DNA from: Burkholderiales bacterium
Lineage (GTDB): Bacteria; Pseudomonadota; Gammaproteobacteria; Burkholderiales; Burkholderiaceae_C
Assembly (NCBI GenBank): GCA_030604135.1
Contig: JAUVWL010000020.1
Span: forward strand, 1 to 64,000
Length of the DNA: 64,000 nt
Direction: 5' to 3'
Shown: piece after piece, positions 19,305 to 28,436 of the stretch
How the letters are laid out: every line of letters starts with the position of its first letter
Position numbering within the stretch: the first letter of the stretch is position 1
Notes under the pieces: generated by a model
What the model saw: only the letters and a program-made list of their open reading frames with translations
Told to the model about the DNA's origin: nothing
Databases searched by the model: none
Translations under genes and position numbers: made by a program

Positions 19305-19506
19305 GGTGATGGGTTCTGGGCTTTTGGGCCTTCAGGTGGATGGCGGACGGCCCGTGGCGCAGTTGCAAACCCGTGCGCAACGGGTGTTTGCATGATAGAC
19401 CTTCGACGGCATCTTGTTTCGCCGGGTGCTCGATCGCGCACCACATGTCCATGCTGCGGCACATGTCGGTTTGCGTCGTTATCATGCCCACCCGCACCCG
19501 CTTTCC

Positions 19507-19911
19507 ATGACAGGCATCCACATCACCGACATCGAGTCGGCCATCAACCACTGGCGTGAGCGCTCACCCTCGCCAGATGGCTTGTCGTTGTGCCCCGAGC
19601 TGCGGGCCCTGGCCGAGATCTACGGCCGTTTGGTCTACCTGAAACTGAGCGAAGTCGATGAAGCGGACATGCCGCCCGCCGCCCATGCCGCGTGGATGAC
19701 TTGGTATGAAAGCCAGCCGGACACCCCCTGTATTGCCATTTGTTCGACCAGCCAGGGGGACGACACCTGCAAGGGTTGCGGTCGCAGCTTTGACGAGGTC
19801 CAGCACTGGACGGCGATGCGTCCGGCTGAGAAGCGGGCCGTTTGGCGTCGTATCACGCTGGAGGGCAATTCCTGGCGCTTCAATCGCTACGCTGAACGGG
19901 CGATCGAGTAG
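19507..19911 (+). CDS. DUF3717-DUF1289 fusion protein
   Basis: The 134-residue protein has an N-terminal DUF3717 segment (ITDIESAINHWRERSPS..., about 3-65) and a C-terminal DUF1289 Cys-rich segment (CIAICSTSQGDDTCKGCGRS, then W..M.P.EK..VW..I). The Cys cluster suggests metal or Fe-S binding. The combination is typical of Burkholderiales. ATG 19507 is supported by the start of DUF3717 similarity. Function is unknown. A GC-rich inverted repeat (19916-19939) directly follows the stop. Confidence 0.8.
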   Translation: MTGIHITDIESAINHWRERSPSPDGLSLCPELRALAEIYGRLVYLKLSEVDEADMPPAAHAAWMTWYESQPDTPCIAICSTSQGDDTCKGCGRSFDEVQHWTAMRPAEKRAVWRRITLEGNSWRFNRYAERAIE

Positions 19912-19915
19912 TCTG

Positions 19916-19939
19916 GACTCCCGCATTCGCGGGAGTGAC
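19916..19939. terminator. REP-like inverted repeat after DUF1289 gene
   Basis: CTCCCGC and GCGGGAG pair around a short loop in the sequence GACTCCCGCATTCGCGGGAG. It belongs to the same family as the palindromes at 47218, 49428 and 49485. There is no T-run, so it is a REP-type stem-loop that may protect or end the transcript. Confidence 0.4.
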
Positions 19940-19953
19940 GATCCGGAGGGGCT

Positions 19954-20145
19954 GCGCAGCGGCGGAGCGTGGGGGCCAGAGAGACCGCAGCGCAGGGCCG
20001 CCCCAAGCAAGGTCAGCCCCCGTGGGGGGCAGCGACCCGCGCAGCGGCGGAGCGTGGGGGCAACAAGACCGCAGCGCAGGGCCGCCCCAAGCAAGGTCAG
20101 CCCCCGTGGGGGGCAGCGACCCGCGCAGCGGCGGAGCGTGGGGGC
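19954..20145. repeat. 84-bp tandem repeat, 2.3 copies (Comamonadaceae-type dispersed repeat)
   Basis: The block GCGCAGCGGCGGAGCGTGGG starts at 19954, 20038 and 20122, giving an exact 84-bp period; the two full units are almost identical. Each unit includes a GGCCGCCCC stretch and CCCCCGTGGGGGG, a potential hairpin. The same family occurs inside glnE at 37604-37730. The block lies between convergent genes and has no ORF with family resemblance. Confidence 0.85.
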
Positions 20146-20153
20146 TAAAAGAT

Positions 20154-20921
20154 CTACGCAGGTACCGTGTAATTCGCCTGCGTCAGGTGATCGACGCCGC
20201 AGCTCAGGTCACCGATCCAGTCGATGAACTCCTGCACCGCAGGGCCGGTCATCGGGGCACCGTGCTGCGGGACGATCATATTGATCGGCAGGGTGCGGGC
20301 CATGTTGGCCCACAGGCGCAGCACCTTCTGAGAGACCATGTAACGGCGGTGGAAGGCTTCCATCTTGGGCAGGTGGGGCGCCAGGCTGGTGATGGTCTTC
20401 GATGCGTCGGCCGAGGTGCCAATGGACACGCCCAGGTCGCCTGAGAACAGGATGCGGCTGATCGGGTCCCAGAACTGGAAATTGCCTTCGGAGTGCATGA
20501 AATGCGCCGGCAGGGCGACGATCTCGCTGCGACCCAGAGGAATGCGCATGCCGGGGTCGGGGATGCCGATGATGCGACCGGCCGTCTTGCCAGGTTTGCA
20601 GAAATGGGGCGCAAAGCGCTCCCACAGGCGCGAGATGTAGAGCGTGGCCTGGGTGCTGGTCATCCAGCGGTCGAGCGAGGCGATGATGTCCGGGTCGGCG
20701 TGTGAGGCCAGGATCTCGGTCAGCTTGTTGGCCGGAAAGAAACGGTTGATGGTCAGCAGCAGTTCGTTGTAGGCCACGTTGCCGCCCGGGTCGATGATGG
20801 CGCCCTGGTCCTTGTCGATCACCAGGAACTGGTTGGCTTGCACGGCCTCGCCGCCCTCATCGCTGAGGTGGGCGAACATCAGGCACACGTGGCCATCCTT
20901 GTTGTACAGCTCAATGGCCAT
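20154..20921 (-). CDS. MBL-fold protein, oxygen-binding diiron (ODP) type
   Basis: A 255-residue metallo-beta-lactamase fold protein resembling the diiron domain of flavodiiron proteins without the flavodoxin part. Candidate ligands are His and Asp in SHADPD, His in LPAHFMHSEGN, Asp in SGDLG and His in VPQHGAPM. The first motif deviates from HxExDH: Glu is Asp and the final His is Ile. ODP proteins bind O2 or sense it; enzymatic NO/O2 reduction would need a partner not seen here. ATG 20921 is chosen where family similarity (MAIELY) begins. Confidence 0.75.
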   Translation of the reverse strand: MAIELYNKDGHVCLMFAHLSDEGGEAVQANQFLVIDKDQGAIIDPGGNVAYNELLLTINRFFPANKLTEILASHADPDIIASLDRWMTSTQATLYISRLWERFAPHFCKPGKTAGRIIGIPDPGMRIPLGRSEIVALPAHFMHSEGNFQFWDPISRILFSGDLGVSIGTSADASKTITSLAPHLPKMEAFHRRYMVSQKVLRLWANMARTLPINMIVPQHGAPMTGPAVQEFIDWIGDLSCGVDHLTQANYTVPA

Positions 20922-21213
20922 GGTCTGGATCTCCGGTATTGGTCGGGGGCCGTTTGTTTGCGGCCGTTTCATTGGGGCAGCGGGTCCACGAAAGAGGGAC
21001 ACTGTAGGTGCGCCGCATGGCTTGTGGTTTGACCCACCTCAAGCCACCACAGCAGCTGGATGCCAACTTTGTCATAACCGGAGCCGATTGCGTAGTGAAC
21101 GCCACACGGGCATTTCACATTTGCAGGCCCGACGCCGCCGGGCGGCTCTTGTGGCCGACAGACGGCAGGCGCCGGTGGTGCGCACCAGCCCCCCGAACTG
21201 GGATGTCAGCCTC
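20922..21213. other. intergenic region, no gene recognised
   Basis: The region lies between the MBL gene start and the purB stop, both on the minus strand, and presumably carries the MBL promoter. I see no conserved frame, strong hairpin or T-run in it. Confidence 0.4.
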
Positions 21214-22707
<1,494 letters not shown>

Positions 22708-22753
22708 CTAGAATGTGGCTTCCCAGGGAATCCTGTCACATCCCCTTCACCTC

Positions 22754-23368
22754 ATGAAACTCATCGGAGCCATCACCAGCCCCTACGTGCGCAAAGTGCG
22801 TATCGTCATGGCCGAAAAAAAGCTCGAATACCGTTTCATCCAGGAAGATGTGTGGTCGGACGAGACGCAGATAGCCACCTCCAACCCCCTGGGCAAGGTG
22901 CCCTGTCTGGTGATGGAAGGTGGCGAAGCGGTTTTCGATTCCCGGGTCATCGTCGAGTACCTGGACACCCTGTCGCCGGTGGGCAAGCTGATTCCGCCCT
23001 CGGGCCGTGAACGCGCCGAGGTCAAGACCTGGGAGGCCCTGGCCGATGGCCTGCTCGACGCGGCCATTCTGGCGCGGCTGGAGGCCACCTGGCCAGGCCG
23101 CACCGAGGCGCAGCGCAGCCAGGCCTGGATCGACCGCCAGATGGGCAAGATTGAGGCCGCCTTGCAGTCCATGAGCCAGGGCTTGGGCGACAAGCCCTTC
23201 TGCTCGGGTGTCCATTTCAGCCTCTCCGATGTGGCGGTGGGTTGTGCCCTGGGCTACCTGGATTTCCGCTTCCCGGCGGTCGACTGGCGCGGTCGGTACC
23301 CCAATCTGGTCAAGCTCGGAGACAAGCTGGCGCTGCGCCAGAGTTTTGCCGATACGCTGCCGAGCTGA
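22754..23368 (+). CDS. glutathione S-transferase family protein
   Basis: A 204-residue GST. The N-terminal thioredoxin-like domain starts MKLIGAITSPYVRKVRIV, with Ser8 as the likely GSH-activating residue, and has NPLGKVPCLV and the Glu/Ser-type FDSRVIVEYL. The C-terminal all-helical domain follows. It conjugates or reduces electrophilic substrates with glutathione in the cytoplasm; the substrate is unknown. Start ATG 22754. Confidence 0.88.
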   Translation: MKLIGAITSPYVRKVRIVMAEKKLEYRFIQEDVWSDETQIATSNPLGKVPCLVMEGGEAVFDSRVIVEYLDTLSPVGKLIPPSGRERAEVKTWEALADGLLDAAILARLEATWPGRTEAQRSQAWIDRQMGKIEAALQSMSQGLGDKPFCSGVHFSLSDVAVGCALGYLDFRFPAVDWRGRYPNLVKLGDKLALRQSFADTLPS

Positions 23369-23385
23369 ACCTCCGCCGCAGCGGC

Positions 23386-24513
23386 TTATTGGTCCGACCC
23401 TTCCAGCAGGTCGGAGCAGCCGTGCTGGAACAGGCGCCGACGCGCCACGGCGCTGACCTTGATCACGCGGCAGCTCAGTCCCCGTCGCACCTGCACCGAC
23501 TGCAGCATCAGCAGCGTGCCCATGCCCTCTGCGTCGATGTCGGGCACCGCCGACAGATCGATTTCGATGGGACCTGCAACCGACAAGACCTGGCGGCACG
23601 CGTCCCTCAGCGGGGGCAGCGTGCCGGCTGTGCAGGCGCCCGACAGGCGCAGCAAGCGCGTGCCGCCTTCGCAGCTGTCGACCTGTGCCACAAGAGACTG
23701 GGCGGTACGGCTGCGGCGCCAGCGGGCCCACACCAGCGGCAGCACTTGGCGCCAGAGCATGGGCAGCAGCGCGGCAGCGTCGTTCGCGTAGCGGCGCCAC
23801 AACGCCGGTTCCTGGACGATGCGCCACAGCCACTCCAGCCCGAAGCGACGCCAGGCGGGGGGCGCCCGGCGCACCGTGCCGGCCTCGAAATTGACCACGG
23901 CGCCCAGGTGGCTGATCAGCGGGGCCTGCAGGCGCGGGCGGTTGCGTTCGATCCAGGTCTGCCCCTTCTTGGCCCCCAGCGAGACCACCACAAAGTCCGG
24001 CCCGGCGGCGTTGATCGCACCGATCACCTCGTCCGAGCTCATGCTGTCCATCGACCCGAAGCCGGGTGACTGCCAGCCGACGCAGCGCATGGCGCCGCCC
24101 CGCGCGTTGACGCGCTGGCAGGCGGCCTCGGCGGCACCATCGGGCCCACCAAAGAAGTAGCTCTTCATCGGCTCCGTGCCACTGCCGTGGTGCAGGGCCT
24201 CGAACACGTCGGAGCCGGCGACCCTCTCGGGCATTGGCAGGCCCAGCAGCCGGGCCAGCCAGATCACGGGCATGCCGTCGGCCACGCTCAGCTCGCTTTG
24301 CAGCACCGAGCGGCGGAACTGCGGGTCCTGGTGGGCGGCGATCAGGAAGTTCAGGTTGGGGGTGGACAGCCAGCAGGGCTGGCGCCGGGCGGCCGCCGTG
24401 CGCAGGCGCTCGACCGTGCCGGCCAGGGTGAGGACATCGAAAGGCAGGCCGAGCAGGCAGACCACATGCCGGTCCAGCAGGGCGAGCTCGTCGTGGGTCG
24501 GGGTGTCGGGCAT
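23386..24513 (-). CDS. WecG/TagA/CpsF glycosyltransferase with C-terminal STAS-like domain
   Basis: The 375-residue protein joins two domains. Residues ~15-245 are a GT26 glycosyltransferase (STPNLNFL, VADGMPVIWLARLLG, YFFGGPDG and VSLGAKKGQ...HLGAVVNFEAG). Residues ~265-370 look like a STAS/anti-anti-sigma fold (IEIDLSAVPDIDAEGMGTLLMLQ, where Asp-Ala-Glu stands at the usual Ser-containing turn). GT26 enzymes add ManNAcA or similar sugars to polyprenyl-linked chains. The STAS part suggests regulatory protein contact. It stands alone, away from both EPS operons. Confidence 0.8.
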   Translation of the reverse strand: MPDTPTHDELALLDRHVVCLLGLPFDVLTLAGTVERLRTAAARRQPCWLSTPNLNFLIAAHQDPQFRRSVLQSELSVADGMPVIWLARLLGLPMPERVAGSDVFEALHHGSGTEPMKSYFFGGPDGAAEAACQRVNARGGAMRCVGWQSPGFGSMDSMSSDEVIGAINAAGPDFVVVSLGAKKGQTWIERNRPRLQAPLISHLGAVVNFEAGTVRRAPPAWRRFGLEWLWRIVQEPALWRRYANDAAALLPMLWRQVLPLVWARWRRSRTAQSLVAQVDSCEGGTRLLRLSGACTAGTLPPLRDACRQVLSVAGPIEIDLSAVPDIDAEGMGTLLMLQSVQVRRGLSCRVIKVSAVARRRLFQHGCSDLLEGSDQ

Positions 24514-24630
24514 GGTGGTTCGCCCGCGCTGTCGGGCGGGCGGAAGGCCTGATCGGGGTGTTGGGGAGCCAAGGCGCGGGTGCGCCAGCGGGACCCGGAC
24601 AGTATAGGCAGTCCGGTCCCCCGTTCCGCG

Positions 24631-25086
24631 CTACTGGTTGACCCGCCGCCGCAGCCAGCGCATCAGGCTGCCGATGGCCGGCAGCTTTTCGTACAGCTCT
24701 TCGGCCGCGTCCCAGTAGTCCCGGTGTCCGGCCACCCGGCCGTCGGCCGCCAGCTCGAGGTGCGAACCACCGCGGATCACCTGTTCGGTGTGGCTGTCGA
24801 AGCGCTTGAAGCGGAAGCGGAACTCCCACACCAGGAAGGCCTGCCGGCCATCGAGCAGGCGCCGTGTCACGACGAACCGGGGTTCGTGCAGGCTCTCGAA
24901 CATGTGCTCGAAGATGCGGCTGATGGCGGGCACACCCTGCACCTCGTTGAACGGGTCCTTGAAGCGCGCGTCGGCTGTGTACAGCGCGCCGATGTCGACC
25001 AGAGACTTCGGGCTCAGCGTCTCGTAGAAGGTGCAGACGCGCTCCAGCGACGCGCGCGCCGCGTCAGGGGTCAAACCGGCATTCAT
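24631..25086 (-). CDS. NTF2-like (SnoaL) family protein
   Basis: A 151-residue cone-fold protein: LERVCTFYETLSPKSLVDIGALYTADARFKDPFNEVQG matches the nuclear-transport-factor-2-like fold used by SnoaL-type enzymes and binding proteins. It is the last gene of an eight-gene operon reading from the FAD oxidoreductase (31898). In gammaproteobacterial and Pseudomonas relatives the same set is found beside LitR-type photoreceptors. The precise role is unknown; it may bind an oxidised lipid. Confidence 0.78.
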   Translation of the reverse strand: MNAGLTPDAARASLERVCTFYETLSPKSLVDIGALYTADARFKDPFNEVQGVPAISRIFEHMFESLHEPRFVVTRRLLDGRQAFLVWEFRFRFKRFDSHTEQVIRGGSHLELAADGRVAGHRDYWDAAEELYEKLPAIGSLMRWLRRRVNQ

Positions 25087-25097
25087 GGGGTGCGAGC

Positions 25098-25949
25098 TTA
25101 CAGCCCGGTGAAGCGGCGCACCACCGGAAAGTACAGCCTGTAGGGGAGCAGGCGCAGCAGTTTCATCCAGCGCGTGAAGCGGCGCGGGAAGTGGATGTCG
25201 AAGTCACCCCGTGCCCAGCCGTGCAGCATGGCATGGGCGGCCTGCTCGGGCGTCAGCAGGGCCGGCATTTCGAAGTTGTTGCCGGCGGTCAGCGGCGTCT
25301 GCACAAAACCGGGGTGGATGGCGCTGACGCCGATGCCCAGCGGCTGCAGGTCGAGGTAGAGGTTTTCCGCCAGGTGGGTCAGGGCGGCCTTGGTGGGGCC
25401 ATAGGCCAGACTTTTCGGCAGACCGCGAAAGCCCGCCACGCTGCTGATCAGGCTCATATGACCCTGGCCACGAGCCACCATGGCCGGCAGCACCGCGGCG
25501 ATCAGGTTCAGCGCACCGCTGTAATTGATGCTCATGTGCCGGTGCATGTCCGCCAGGTCGATCCCGGTGGCCCGCATCGCCTGGTAGTGGCCGGCGCAGT
25601 AGACCACCAGGTCCAGCGGACCCTCGGCCAGGATGGCGTTGGCGGTGCGCGCGACCGCCTGCTCGTCGGTGGCATCCAGAGGCCAGGCCTGGGCACCCGG
25701 GTGCTGCTGCACAAAGCGCTCCAGCGCCTCGGCCTTGCGGGCCGAAACCAGCACCTGGGCGCCGCGCGCGTGCAGGGCGGCCGCAGTGGCTTCGCCAATG
25801 CCGCTGGAGGCTCCGACCAGCCAGACTCGCCGGCCGCGCCAGTCGTTCAGCGGCGGATTGAAGGGGCGCAACCAGGTGCGCGCCCGCACCTGGGTTTCGG
25901 GCTTGCGCGCCGGCGTGGCGGTGTCGATGAAGCTGTGGGTGTTGGACAT
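25098..25949 (-). CDS. short-chain dehydrogenase/reductase
   Basis: A 283-residue SDR with Rossmann glycine motif GASSGIGEATAAAL near residue 47, the NYSGALN region, catalytic Ser in SLISSVAGF and YGPTKAAL (Tyr-x3-Lys). It oxidises or reduces a hydroxyl/keto group with NAD(P)H. It sits in the light-linked lipid operon with 11 bp to the next gene. An N-terminal extension of about 40 residues precedes the Rossmann fold. Substrate is not predictable, perhaps a fatty-acid derivative. Confidence 0.85.
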   Translation of the reverse strand: MSNTHSFIDTATPARKPETQVRARTWLRPFNPPLNDWRGRRVWLVGASSGIGEATAAALHARGAQVLVSARKAEALERFVQQHPGAQAWPLDATDEQAVARTANAILAEGPLDLVVYCAGHYQAMRATGIDLADMHRHMSINYSGALNLIAAVLPAMVARGQGHMSLISSVAGFRGLPKSLAYGPTKAALTHLAENLYLDLQPLGIGVSAIHPGFVQTPLTAGNNFEMPALLTPEQAAHAMLHGWARGDFDIHFPRRFTRWMKLLRLLPYRLYFPVVRRFTGL

Positions 25950-25965
25950 CGTGGAGGGTTCAACT

Positions 25966-26499
25966 TCAACGCTTGACGAAGGTCAGGGTGACCTCGCCGA
26001 GCCGGATGCCGAACTTGCTCATGGTCGCCTTGTTGAGCATGACGCGCTCGTCCATGAGGTACATCCAGTCGTCGAACTGGACGTTCCAGACACGGCCGTC
26101 GACCGGCAGGGCCAGGGTGTAGCCCCAGCGGAAGGCGTTGCCGCGGGTTTCACCGAAGGCGGTGCCGACCACGTCGTCGGCGGTGCCGCTGTAGCGTCCA
26201 TCGCCGAGGTAGGTCAGGCGCCAGATGCGCTTCTCGGTGCTGCCGTCCGAGTAGGTGAAGTCTTCGTCGAGAATGCCCTCGTTGCCGTTCCACGTGCAGT
26301 TCATCACCACAGTGAAGCGGCGCACCACCTTGCCGCTGCGGTCGGTGAAGACCCCGAAGGCGTCGAGTGTGCCGCTGAAGTACTCGCGCAGGTCCAGCTC
26401 GGGCCTCTCGGCGCTGTAATCGGTGATCTGGGGGCCGGCGCAGCCGGCCAGGGTGGCGGTACCGGCCAGACCGGCCAGCAGCAGGGCACGTCTTTGCAT
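25966..26499 (-). CDS. DUF3833 lipoprotein
   Basis: A 177-residue protein with a lipoprotein signal ending at the lipobox LAGC (Cys20), then a DUF3833 body of beta strands (TDYSAERPELDLREYFSGTL, and FGETRGNAFRWGYTLALP). It is likely anchored in the outer or inner membrane. DUF3833 genes recur in operons with CFA synthase, DUF1365 and a FAD oxidoreductase, which implies a role in handling modified lipids. Biochemistry is unknown. Confidence 0.82.
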   Translation of the reverse strand: MQRRALLLAGLAGTATLAGCAGPQITDYSAERPELDLREYFSGTLDAFGVFTDRSGKVVRRFTVVMNCTWNGNEGILDEDFTYSDGSTEKRIWRLTYLGDGRYSGTADDVVGTAFGETRGNAFRWGYTLALPVDGRVWNVQFDDWMYLMDERVMLNKATMSKFGIRLGEVTLTFVKR

Positions 26500-26502
26500 G
26501 GT

Positions 26503-27843
26503 TCAGGGTCTCGTGGCTTGGCCCACAGGGGGCAGGTCGATGGAGGCGTCGCGGCGGATCACCAGGGTGTAGAGCAGGCCGGCGGCCATCAGCTTGAGGA
26601 CGCAGGGCAGCAGGCAGTAGGCGATGGTCAGGGTCTGCAGGGCCTGCGGGTCGCGCGAGCCCGGTGTGTAGCCAAAGGCGGCCAGCAGCGGCAGGGCCAG
26701 GCCGGCGGCCAGTGCGAGGTTGAGCTTGGCGGCGAAATTCCACCAGCCGAAGTAGGCGCCCTCGCGCTGGCCCCGCTCGCCCAGCTGACCGACCACGCCA
26801 GCCAGCATGGCCCCAGGCAGGGCCAGGTCGGTGCCCAGGGCCAGGCCCGACAGCGCGCAGACGATCAGGAAGGGCACGATATCGCCTTCGCCCAGCGTGG
26901 CGGCCCAGACGAACACGGCCACCGACAGCGCCATGCCGGCCAGCCAGGTGCGGGCCAGGCCCAGGCGGCCGACCAGGCGCACCCACAGCGGCATCGACAG
27001 CGCGGCGCACAGGAAGTAGGTGCCCAGAAAGGCCGGTTCGATCGAGGCCGGCGCCTGCAGACGGTCCTGCACGAAGAACAGCACCAGGGTGGCCGGGATG
27101 GCGCTGGCCGTGCCGTTGAGCACGAACACCGCCAGCAGGCGCTGGAAGGCCGGCTGGCGCAAGGGGGAGTGGCCGACCACGCCGCCTGCCGGGGGCAGGG
27201 CACCCGACGGCGGGACGACCGCGCGCGTCCAGGCCAGCCAGCCCAGGGCCAGCAGCACGGCAAAGGCGCTCACGGTGGCGCCCAGACCCAGGGTGGCCGG
27301 CAGCACGGCGGCCAGCAGCACGCCCATCAGCGAGAGCGACTCGCGCCAGGCCACGATGCGGCTGCGCTGGGCTTCGGTGCCCCCCAGCCGGGCGCCCCAG
27401 GACTGGTGGGCCACACTGACAATGCTGTAGGCGGTGTAGGTGATGGCCATCAGAACACCGGCCCAGCTCAGCAGGGCGGCGGTGCTGCCCCGCGCGGCCT
27501 CGGGCGGGAACAGCAGGCCCCACAGGCCCAGGGCCAGCACCACGGCAGCCGCTGCGCAGACGCCGAGCACCGCACGGTGCGAGCGGGCGAACAGGCGGTC
27601 GCACCAGCGGCCGATCCAGGGGTCGAGCACGGCGTCGATCAGGCGCGCGCCCAGCAGCACGGCGCCCAGCAGGCCCAGGGGTGCGGCGAACTCGCGCGCA
27701 TAGTGGTTGGGCAGGATCACGTACAGAGGCAGCGCCACAAAGGCCAGCGGCAGGCCCAGCAGACCGTATCCCAGCCCGCGGCGCCAGGCGCCGCGGCCGA
27801 GGAAGCGGGCCGCCGCTTCGGTGGACGCAGCGCCGGTGTTCAT
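26503..27843 (-). CDS. MFS transporter (GPH cation symporter-like)
   Basis: A 446-residue protein with 12 membrane helices of the major facilitator superfamily, resembling the glycoside/pentoside/hexuronide:cation symporter branch. DAVLDPWIGRWCDR, between helices 2 and 3, is the typical DP.[IM]G signature. In this operon it more likely moves a lipid-related or signalling compound than a sugar; the substrate is unknown. Its ATG shares a base with the stop of the chalcone-isomerase-like gene. Confidence 0.83.
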   Translation of the reverse strand: MNTGAASTEAAARFLGRGAWRRGLGYGLLGLPLAFVALPLYVILPNHYAREFAAPLGLLGAVLLGARLIDAVLDPWIGRWCDRLFARSHRAVLGVCAAAAVVLALGLWGLLFPPEAARGSTAALLSWAGVLMAITYTAYSIVSVAHQSWGARLGGTEAQRSRIVAWRESLSLMGVLLAAVLPATLGLGATVSAFAVLLALGWLAWTRAVVPPSGALPPAGGVVGHSPLRQPAFQRLLAVFVLNGTASAIPATLVLFFVQDRLQAPASIEPAFLGTYFLCAALSMPLWVRLVGRLGLARTWLAGMALSVAVFVWAATLGEGDIVPFLIVCALSGLALGTDLALPGAMLAGVVGQLGERGQREGAYFGWWNFAAKLNLALAAGLALPLLAAFGYTPGSRDPQALQTLTIAYCLLPCVLKLMAAGLLYTLVIRRDASIDLPPVGQATRP

Positions 27844-28436
27844 CAGCGATTGACCGCGTCGGCAGCGGTCCCGTTGCCCTTGCCCTGGTCCTGCAACTGG
27901 GCCAGCAGGGCCTCGCGCATGCGCGGCTGCGAGGTGCGCTCGGACAGCCAGATGCCGAAGAAGCGGCGCGAGAAGCGGTCTTCGCCAACCTCGCCGAGCA
28001 GGCGGTCGTTGAGGTAGAAGCGGGCACCTGTGCCAGGCACATGCACGCCGGTGATGCGGTCACCGCGCTGGACGTCGGGAAACAGCGCGGTCATGGCCGC
28101 CAGCCAGCGCGTGGCATCGGTTTCGTCCAGCGAGCCGGTCTGGCGCATTTCGTCGATGGAGCGGCGCGCGATGTCGGCGCCCTTGAAGTTGCGCAGGTAG
28201 GCGAGTTCAAGCGCAAAGGGTTGCTGCTCGAAACGGGACATTTCAAAGCCGGTACGTGCCCACAGACGCGCGTCGTAGACCTCGAAGCCCCAGACGCGCA
28301 GGCGGGTGCTGGCGACCGCCTGCTTCTCGGCCAGCGCGGCCGACACCGACGGTGGTGCTGCGTTGCCGGTGCTGGCCGTGGCTGCGCTGGCGCAGACCAG
28401 CGCCAGCGAGCACCCGATGAACTGCCAGGTGTTCAC
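27843..28436 (-). CDS. chalcone isomerase-like secreted protein
   Basis: A 197-residue exported protein (signal peptide about 1-27) with a chalcone-isomerase-like fold: LRVWGFEVYDARLW and DVQRGDRITGVHVPGTGARFYLND. Bacterial members of this domain lack known flavonoid chemistry; the fold binds fatty acids in plants and may do so here. It has a GTG start overlapping the CFA synthase stop (GTGA). It is a conserved member of the light-linked lipid operon. Confidence 0.83.
   Translation of the reverse strand: MNTWQFIGCSLALVCASAATASTGNAAPPSVSAALAEKQAVASTRLRVWGFEVYDARLWARTGFEMSRFEQQPFALELAYLRNFKGADIARRSIDEMRQTGSLDETDATRWLAAMTALFPDVQRGDRITGVHVPGTGARFYLNDRLLGEVGEDRFSRRFFGIWLSERTSQPRMREALLAQLQDQGKGNGTAADAVNR

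Noticed and set aside
19954-20145. Regularly spaced repeat considered as a CRISPR array
   Set aside because: Units are contiguous with no unique spacers, the period is 84 bp and no cas gene is nearby.
22736-24829. A 697-codon minus-strand open frame across the GST and GT26-STAS genes
   Set aside because: It reads out of frame through two genes with clear family motifs and has the composition of a shadow frame.
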